The notes below the pieces were generated by a model. The model had not been told where the DNA came from. It saw only the letters and a list, made by a program, of their open reading frames with translations, and ran no database searches. A program made the translations under genes and the position numbers. Positions 56,690 through 64,000 of a stretch of 64,000 nt of DNA are shown here, one piece after another. Position 1 is the stretch's first letter; each line of letters starts with the position of its first letter. Source of the stretch: Centroberyx gerrardi (lineage: Eukaryota > Chordata > Actinopteri > Beryciformes > Berycidae); NCBI RefSeq assembly GCF_048128805.1, contig NC_136001.1:7097001-7161000 (forward strand). The letters are read 5' to 3'.

Positions 56690-56874
56690 GGGAGAGAGAG
56701 AGAGAGAGAGAGAGAGTCAGCAAGAGTCCATATTCTGTGTGTGGATTTGTGTGCATGTTGATCTGGTGTATGGAAAGAAGGAGATAGAGTGAAAGTAAGT
56801 GAAGTGAAGAGTAAAGTAGAATAATAATAATAGAGAAATAGAGAGAGTAGAAGCAAGAGAGAGAGAGAGTCATT

Positions 56875-56909
<35 letters not shown>

Positions 56910-57290
56910 TATATGTTTTCTATATGCTGAAATATAATGGTAATTGCTTTGTATGTAGTTGTAGTAATATTGACATATGATGCTTCACACTGAATACTTT
57001 TGCAAAACACTTAAGTTTCTCTTGTAATGCCAATAAAGCCAATTTGAATTGAATTGTTGAATTGGAATTGAGAGAGAGAGAGAGAGAGAGAGACTGTGTG
57101 GTCTGCTGCTGCCACAGTCGGATGCTTTGATGTGCTCAAAGGTTATTTTCATGATAACCTGCACTAGAGAGAGAAAGAGGAAAGAGAGACTAAGAGAAAG
57201 AAAGAGCAGAAATAAAAAGAGAAGACTGGGGAGACAAGAAAGAAAAAGAGAGTCCAAAGAAGGAGAAAGAGAGAGAGAGAATCATGCAGT
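56690..57290. repeat. (GA)n tracts
   Basis: AG-dinucleotide blocks at about 56693-56717, 56880-56905 and 57070-57092 lie in purine-rich DNA. At 57020-57060 'AATAAAGCCAATTTGAATTG' resembles the end of a common teleost repeat also seen near 43002-43025 in the opposite orientation. Confidence 0.8.
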
Positions 57291-58804
57291 GCAGAGAGTT
57301 TAGAGATAAATTAACCATCTATTTAAATCCCCTTTACTCCTTTTTTTTTTAGAAATGACTTCTATAGAATTACTGCTTTATCGGAGAGTAGAGAGCAGAG
57401 TAGAGAGTGATATAAAAGCAGAGTGCAGGTTATCCTCTTTAACTTGAGCTACCAGTCCCATGTTGCTTCCTTAATCTTTACCAGAGAGAGAAATTACATT
57501 TCTAAAGCTCTAAACTCACAGTTTGATGCCAAACTTCAGATAAGTATAGAGGATTTTCCAAGCCAGCATATGGAAGACTTACAGCATATTCCCATATGAA
57601 AGAAAAGAAGGATTTCTTACATGCCTCATTATAATTTACAAGCAATTTTTATGACACACATACTGTATGTGGAAGGAATAAACAACTATAGCTGGTAAAT
57701 GTTTTCATTATAGGTGAACTAAAGCGTGGCAAAATATCCCGTCTGAGCAAAGTGAAAATAATTACATTAAAATACAGGGAATTAATTATGTAGTAATGAC
57801 TGAAAATAACTAAGTAATAAAATAGTATATTTTATAGAGTAAAATAAATGTAATAAGTAGTTATAGCATTAGAATGATTTACTGAATAATAGGCCTGTTA
57901 TTTGTGTAGAGTTACAATGGAGTACTTTTGTATACCTATGTGAATATTGTACATGTTCAGTACTGGTATGTTTTTTCTAAAATATATAATGTATTATTGT
58001 ATGTATTCTACATTATAAGCAAATGGAAACCTAATGAAAAACATTGATTGTTTCTGCACAGGTGTTGTCACTTTCTGTAATGAATGGAAGAGATATCAGT
58101 GCAGACAGTGTGTTTCTAGCTTTTTCAACTTGTTTATCCTTCGCCTGCAGCGCCGCTCTAAGTTTATAAGTGTGTGGTGCCACTTATCTAATACAACTGC
58201 TGGTAAAAACACCTTTATTTGCTTGTATATTACTCAGTAATTACCAGTCATTCTAATGCTATAACTAGTATTCCATCTATTTTACTTGGATATTACTTAG
58301 TTATTTCTGGTCATTACTGCATAATTAATGTTCTGTAATTTAAAGGGTTACCTCTACACTTTCTGATACTGACTGTCCTGTCCTGTGTGGCAGACTCCAC
58401 CCCTCTGCCACCACTAAAAAGGATAAAAACAAACCATAAAGACTATTTGTAAGTCATATCTGAGCCCGGTCTGGAGAAACACCTGGTGCAGGACTGCTGC
58501 TCTGCGCTCCATCATCCTTTACAGCCGCACATCAAACAGCTGCAGCCTGCGGACTCCGGTGACAGAGCTAATAACGGCTAATGGCAACAGCAATCTGCAG
58601 CCATTATCTCCCAGTCGGCCTCCTGCAGTCTAAACAATCCTCTGATTCAGCTGCAACCGGCCTTTTAATTACATCGTTTAAAGAGCGCCACGGTGTCAAA
58701 ACTAGAGAAATTGTCGGTTTGACTGAAAAAAGGAGGAAAAGCAGAATTACTCAGTAGAAGTAAAAGTCCTGGTGGTTCAGCAGATGCATACCATGGAGTC
58801 CTGA

Positions 58805-59280
58805 CTAGGGTTAGACTGACATATTAGTTATTGGCCTGTTATTAAATATCCAATATTGTGTCGTCCACTGCTGATATGATGGAGGTTCCTTCCTGACACA
58901 GCTACATAAAAACAATCTGTAATGAAATTTTTGTTTCTTTGCACATTTTATTCATCTAATTGTTCTACTATGTTTTTTTGTAAATGAATTCTTCATTTAA
59001 AAGTCTAATGAGTTTCCCCAGCCATTGAACAGGTATGGCATGTCACGCTGCCTTAAGGAGCTGCCAATCCACCTAAAAAATATTCAGCAATATTGGTTTC
59101 AGTGGAGAGTTGTAGTGTCCCATGATGGTCTAAATGCTGTTTCAGAGACTGACAAGAATCAAATTCTGGGGAAAACACTGAATATTCGTAATTCTGCAGC
59201 ACGAAAATGGCGAAAATTCATGCTCTTGAATATTGGCACAAAATATCAGCTTGGTGAAAAACTATTCCTCGCATCATGGG
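58805..59280 (+). repeat. Dispersed repeat ('GGGTTAGAC...' family), angiopoietin intron
   Basis: It runs from CTAGGGTTAGACTGACATATT through TTTCAGTGGAGAGTTGTAGTG and TTCTGGGGAAAACACTGAA. It is the fullest match to the copy at 31375-31880. Confidence 0.65.
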
Positions 59281-59429
59281 TTTGAGACCGGCGATGCCAC
59301 ATCGTCTCTCATCCCTCCTGTCTCTCTTAACGGTTCTCTAACAGATGAAGCAGAAAAGTGAATGTTTTTAAAAGTAGGAGATGTGGGTGTTGGGTGGGGT
59401 GTTCAAATCCCAGTGGAGTCTAACTGAAA

Positions 59430-59545
59430 GTCACCTAGTTGGCCTGTTAGAGAGAAATGTCACAGGTTCGATCCCCTCAGCAGCCAGTGTGTCCCTCCCT
59501 GCTGAAGTGTCCTTGAGCAAGACACCAAACCCTTACCTGCTCCAG
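59430..59545 (+). mobile_element. SINE-like fragment
   Basis: A B-box-like GGTTCGATCCCC is followed by GTCCTTGAGCAAGACACC, a phrase typical of a very common teleost tRNA-derived SINE. The A box is degraded. Confidence 0.5.
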
Positions 59546-60822
59546 GAGAGACACATTCCAAGTTATACTGTGTGTAATATCGCGATTAAAAGCTCTAAAA
59601 TCCCAAAGTCATTTTGCCCTGAGTGTTTTTTTGTAATACATTGCGTTCTTGAGTGTTTCTTTATATGCTCAACAGCGGCGTTCACGGCTCCCCGAAGGCC
59701 GAGGTAACAGTTTATAGGTTTTTCGTCCCTGGGATTCTCCCCGAGTTTATTTCCCTGTTGGGAATGGTCGGGAATGATTATTAAGGATTGGAGGAAGTGT
59801 TGGGAATGTTTGGGAATGGTTTTTTCTCCCAGCAGGCTGTTTTATTGTGTTTTATGGAGAGCTGGGAGCGGGGTGGGGGGTGCGAGTGTGTTAGGAGTGT
59901 TTTCAACTGGCTCATAAAAGGTTTGACTGCAGTGTGCTGGTTGAGTAGCTGCTGGTTTATGATCCGATAATGTACAGGCCATGTGCTTCTGTTATATAGT
60001 TTTGCTGCACAGTTTAGTATTTGCACAGTGATAAAACATAGAGGCAATGTGATAAAAACAAAAAAAACTGATAAAATGTGGTGATAAAAAACAAATAGAG
60101 GAGATTGAATTACTATTTTGTGCAGGTGAGATAAAAAAAAAAAAGCACTTCAAAAGAAACAACAAAAATGAAGGCAACAAGGAAAGACACAACAGAATAG
60201 GATAACAGCATCTAAGACACCTGCCGTTAAAATGCGTCCACACTGGGATTGGATTTCTCTTTCCCTCACCAGATTGTCAGTCACTTTCTTCTCGTAATAT
60301 TTACATCTTTTCAAATTGACAGTAAACGCCCCGTCTCACTTGTTCCCAACCCATTTTTGGTAGTTTGTTACTCTCCGAGCTCCTGCTGCCTGTTTCTTTA
60401 GCTTGTGTTTCCTGGTTGGATCCAGAACTTTATTTCCGTTAACGTAGCTCCTATATGCAGATTGAAGACGCGTTGCATTTACACTACTTTGGTAATGTGG
60501 CCTAATGCATCTCTGACCTCCGGAGGTGGTTTGGATGATCAGAAAGGATCAGACCTTTATAATGTGTCTTGAGTGCATTTCCACCTGGATTTTATGCGTG
60601 TTTGCGCTATCCAATCACAATCCGTTCACCCAGGATGCATTAATGTCGTCTTAATGACAACAGAAACACAACATGGCTGAAAACAGTGGAACAACATCAT
60701 CAATAAAATGGAAAAGGGTAACTTAAAAAATTTAAATTGGGAACATGAAAAACAGCACTAATGCAGGGAATTAAATCATAGGGGAAGTGAGTGTGGTAAT
60801 GAGTAGGAGGGTGTACAGTACT

Positions 60823-60855
<33 letters not shown>

Positions 60856-61029
60856 ATATGTGTGTGAGTGAGACAGACAGCAGTATCATAACTATGTGGT
60901 CAACCTTAGTCTGCAACCACCAAGAATTACTCACTGTAGGACTTAAAACATACATCACTAGTCTTTTTTTAATCACATTCTCGAAAAGTTGATGTTTTTT
61001 TTTGGACATATAAGGATTTCATCTGACAG

Positions 61030-61130
61030 TGGTAGGCTGTTGCCTGAACCCCAGGAGCATTGTTGCCAACTTGGGGACTTTATCACGAGTTTTAGCAACT
61101 TTTCAGACACTGGCGACTTTATTTCTGATG
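61030..61130. repeat. Degraded teleost repeat ('TTGCCAACTTGG...')
   Basis: The words GTTGCCAACTTGGGGACTTT and TTAGCAACTTTTCAGAC resemble a widespread teleost repeat. Boundaries are uncertain. Confidence 0.4.
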
Positions 61131-61209
61131 CCGATTTGCGCTATTTGCTTGTCTAATGCAGGGGGCTGTAGCAAATATATTCACATGCATATATTCATAT
61201 CATATTGTA

Positions 61210-62591
61210 CAAGGGCGTAGAATTGGGTAGGGACGGTAGGGACGTGTCCCTACCAATATCAAGCGACTCTGAAATGTCCCTAGCAATTATTTTGATTGAC
61301 AATAAACGTTGTTTTGTCCATCAGTGTCTAGTCAATGTTAACAGATCGCGTTCTCTACTACGAGTCCCGCTGCATTGGCGTAGTGCATTGGTGTCCCGTG
61401 TCGGCATAGCAACGGACGCTGTAACGAAACTTTAGTATAACAGCTGTTTTAGAATGTTATTGCGTCACCCAGATAAAAATTGGCGTGACACCGCCTCCCT
61501 AACCCCCCCAAAAAAATCGCTGATTGGCTTTGCCATTTCTTGCTAACGTATGAAATGCTGTGGGCAAGAAGAGCCAAAGCTCCGCCTACCGGCGAGCATG
61601 CGAGTGAAGACTCCATCCTATTTTATATTAGTAACAGTTGTGTTTAGCCATTAAAGTTAGTTTATTTAAGTACCGTGTCGCGTGCGTCTGTGACGAGTGA
61701 CGACCGTAAGTAGCCTACATGTCACAAGTGAGACTGAACAATACTGATGTTGCCACACTGGACAACACTGATGTAAAACAAATATGCCAACAGTTCATCT
61801 CTGTTAATGACAGGCGTAGGCATGTGTTTGGCTCCTTCAAATAGGAGCAAGGCAGTGGACACTCAGCTGTTTGTATGTAGGGTTTGGATATAGTTTACAA
61901 TATCTTATTATCATTATTATTATTATTATTTTAAATGTAAATACAGATCGTTGGTTTGAATAGGCAACAGTACTACAGTACCTGCCTTAAAACAAAATGT
62001 GCTCTTCAAAGTCCCATTCAGCTGGCAAATTTGAGTAAAGGATTCATTAATGTGCTACACCCCTGTGTCTGTGTGTCTGTTAATGAGTGTATTGGCTACC
62101 ATAACTATCTAGATCAGTGGTTCTCAACGTGGGGTCCGGGGACCACCAGCGGTCCTTGAGGGGGTTCCAGGGGGTCCCCAGCAAATTGATGAATTGTTAA
62201 ACTTCAGCATTATTTAATTTACAAATAGTTAACACAATTACAGAATGTAGAAGAATGACTGTTTTGATCTTAGTTTCACTGTTATCTCTCTACCTACAAT
62301 ACAGACAGTCATGGGATTCTGGATCAAAATCATATCTAACAATAAAAGTATTCTCAGATTTGGGTCCGAGAGACAAAATCTCATCAAATGGGGGTCCATG
62401 GCTCTAATGTGGACTAAACTAGGGGTCCTCGATATGAAAAAGGTTGAGAATCACTGATCTAGATGATATGAAATGGCGGTCAGAAGTCTATCATAAATGC
62501 AAAACACCTCAGCTTCCAGTGGGGGTTACATCCCCTCCGGACCGCCCCCATTTGTGTCCCTACCAATGTCAAAATCAAACCTACGCCCTTG
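61210..62591. mobile_element. Non-autonomous hAT-like element with intact 8-bp target duplication
   Basis: The ends are CAAGGGCGTAG and CTACGCCCTTG, a perfect 11-bp inverted repeat. The sequence ATATTGTA is directly repeated on both sides (61202-61209 and 62592-62599). The 8-bp duplication and CA start fit hAT transposons. The interior is mostly non-coding. A short frame near 61718-61845 (starting MSQVRLNN) has no recognised domain. A second hAT MITE is nested within it. Confidence 0.8.
62115..62456. mobile_element. hAT MITE (CAGTGGTTCTCA ends) nested in the larger element
   Basis: Ends CAGTGGTTCTCAACGTGGGG and AAAAAGGTTGAGAATCACTG are inverted repeats. ATCTAGAT is duplicated exactly on both sides (62107-62114 and 62457-62464). 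It inserted into the element at 61210-62591, so it is the younger of the two. Confidence 0.85.
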
Positions 62592-62817
62592 ATATTGTAT
62601 CTCAAAAATGTCAACTTTTCAGGAGCTAAGAAAAGCAGCCTTGTTTTTAGCTGGACGACGATGCATTTTCCAGTTTTCAGTTGCGTTTTGAAAGTGTTTC
62701 ATAAACCCAAAGGTTGTAGAATTTTCTCAATCCATAGAGGAGCATGTGATCTTTCCATTGAAGTGAAAACATGAAAATCACCAAAATTGGAGTTTGCGAG
62801 GTTTTTACCCGACAGCA
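62592..62817 (+). mobile_element. CCGACAGC-type MITE, 5'-truncated
   Basis: The family core (GGAGCTAAGAAAAGCAGCC to CATAGAGGAGCATGTGATC) and right end TTTTTACCCGACAGC are present. The left terminal repeat is missing beyond the hAT junction at 62591. Confidence 0.6.
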
Positions 62818-63094
62818 TTGGAGTATGACATCATGTCGTGACTTCCAGCAGCAGTTCACTTCCCCATTCTGTCAATAATTCCCACTCCAGTCATAACAAG
62901 ACACTCACCTTCATCTTCCTTCAGACGGTGGAAACTCATCTCTCAAGTCTTGCTCATATCCCTCGTCCCACATCTTCCTCCAGTTTACTCTCATTGAAAA
63001 AAAAACAAAAAACAGCTGCCCTCCTAAAATCTGATTTTTACTTCTTTTTCCAGCATTTCTCTCACAGGAACGTTTCCGGTCGTGTCGCTCTGAC

Positions 63095-63380
63095 CAAAAT
63101 GATCTCACACAAATACGTGAAATGAACACAAACTCTAAAACGGCGATTTATGTGCTGTGGACACGTATTATGGGAAAATAACGTTTCTCCACCACAAACT
63201 GAATTACGTTCCCCTGCAACAAATTTAAATACGTTCCTCCGCCACCAATTGAACTATGTCCCAAAAGTTTAGGCAACTAAAACAACTTGGTTAAGGTTAG
63301 GGAAATGGTTTGGTCATGGTTAAATAAGAAAAACGTTAGTTAAAAATTAAAATATTACTTACGCTTGAAATGTCCTTTGA
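63095..63380 (+). repeat. Dispersed repeat with telomere-like words, copy 5
   Basis: It starts TCTCACACAAATACGTGAAATG, includes an imperfect ACGTTCCTCCGCCACCAATTG duplication, and reaches TTGGTTAAGGTTAGGG before fading near 63380. Confidence 0.65.
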
Positions 63381-64000
63381 AAGCTTGAAGCTTATTCTAC
63401 TGTTGCACTTGAACTTGAATGGATAGAGCGGCCATTCCCATTCAAATCAACGTTCCAGGATGATCGAAGCGGCGGCCATTTTTATGTGAACCGTTGGGCT
63501 AGCTTCCGTATAAACCGACTTACGGCAAGTCACTGAGCTGAGAGGTTTTACAGCAAGAACTAAAGCAGCTTCTCTGTCTCCTTGCTGCCATGGATTGCTA
63601 ACATGCTAATGTTGACTAGAAGAGCTAGAGAGAGAAGTAGTCTTTGATAAAGCTACGTTAGCCTCGTCGCTAACGTAGCTTTCAGTTGAGCTTTGACAGT
63701 TTGCTAACAGACTCACAGTTCTCAAGCAAGTGTGACAGACTTTATGACCTTAATGCCGTGCTGTCACCATAGCAACTAACCCTTAAAATTCGATAATCGC
63801 CATTTTATGATGGCAAACAGTGGAAGGACTGTTCTATCCATTCAAGGATACGAAGGAGCGTCAGCTAAATGCCTAAAATACAAACGTACTGTAAATGTAA
63901 ATAATGTGACTGGGAGAAACGACACGACAGAAAATCAGACGTCTTCAGCGGCAGAACTTCCAATTCTGTAAACGGTTCCTGAGCCGCAGACCTCAAATAT

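Larger units (their letters stand above)
49853..64000 (+). other. Presumed first intron of the angiopoietin gene
   Basis: No second angiopoietin exon (expected to begin LENYI...-like) was found to the window end. Long first introns are normal for this family. Contents include fold-back elements, a Harbinger-like fragment, (GT)n at 50803-50832 and 60823-60852, (GA)n at 56690-56905 and 57070-57092, SINE-like sequence and nested hAT elements, listed separately. No convincing separate gene was seen. Confidence 0.65.

Overview
The window is vertebrate nuclear DNA, almost certainly from a ray-finned (teleost) fish. The genes have many short exons with GT-AG introns. Sec13 and Cand2 are closely vertebrate-like. 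The introns are crowded with CA/GT microsatellites, polypyrimidine tracts, tRNA-derived SINEs, hAT- and Helitron-type non-autonomous elements and fold-back repeats, as is usual in teleosts. No bacterial, viral or CRISPR features were seen.

Layout. (1) 313-3595, minus strand: the first five coding exons of sec13, encoding residues 1-150; the rest lies beyond the left edge. (2) 3596-4269: a roughly 0.7-kb head-to-head interval that should hold the promoters of sec13 and cand2. (3) 4270-23328, plus strand: a complete 24-exon cand2 gene. Its exons join in phase into a 1244-residue protein. (4) 23329-25863: a convergent interval with a TTAA-flanked fold-back element, a Helitron-like element and two abutting near-perfect palindromes. 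(5) 25864-34654, minus strand: a complete seven-exon gene for a 408-residue receptor with two CD300/pIgR-like Ig domains, a Thr/Ser/Pro stalk, a transmembrane segment and a tail with six tyrosines. (6) 34655-49447: a gene-poor stretch of repeats, with very pyrimidine-rich DNA at about 47.2-48.4 kb. (7) 49448-49852, plus strand: the first coding exon of an angiopoietin. Everything to the right edge is best read as its long first intron, full of dispersed repeats. It includes a hAT-like element with its own 8-bp target duplication and a second hAT MITE nested inside it.

Functions. The genes do not form a functional unit. Sec13 is a WD40 coat/scaffold protein of COPII vesicles, the nuclear pore and the GATOR complex. 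Cand2 is a HEAT-repeat exchange factor for cullin-RING ubiquitin ligases. The Ig receptor looks like a myeloid or mucosal-type immune receptor. The angiopoietin is a secreted Tie-receptor ligand.

The most unusual structure is in cand2. Five exons (2, 7, 10, 22, 23) each have a (GT)n tract just upstream and a complementary (AC)n tract at or close after their donor. A 32-base G run starts two bases into intron 16. A decayed copy of the start of exon 6 lies about 300 bp upstream of that exon. Family names for repeats come from visible termini and target duplications, not from a database search.
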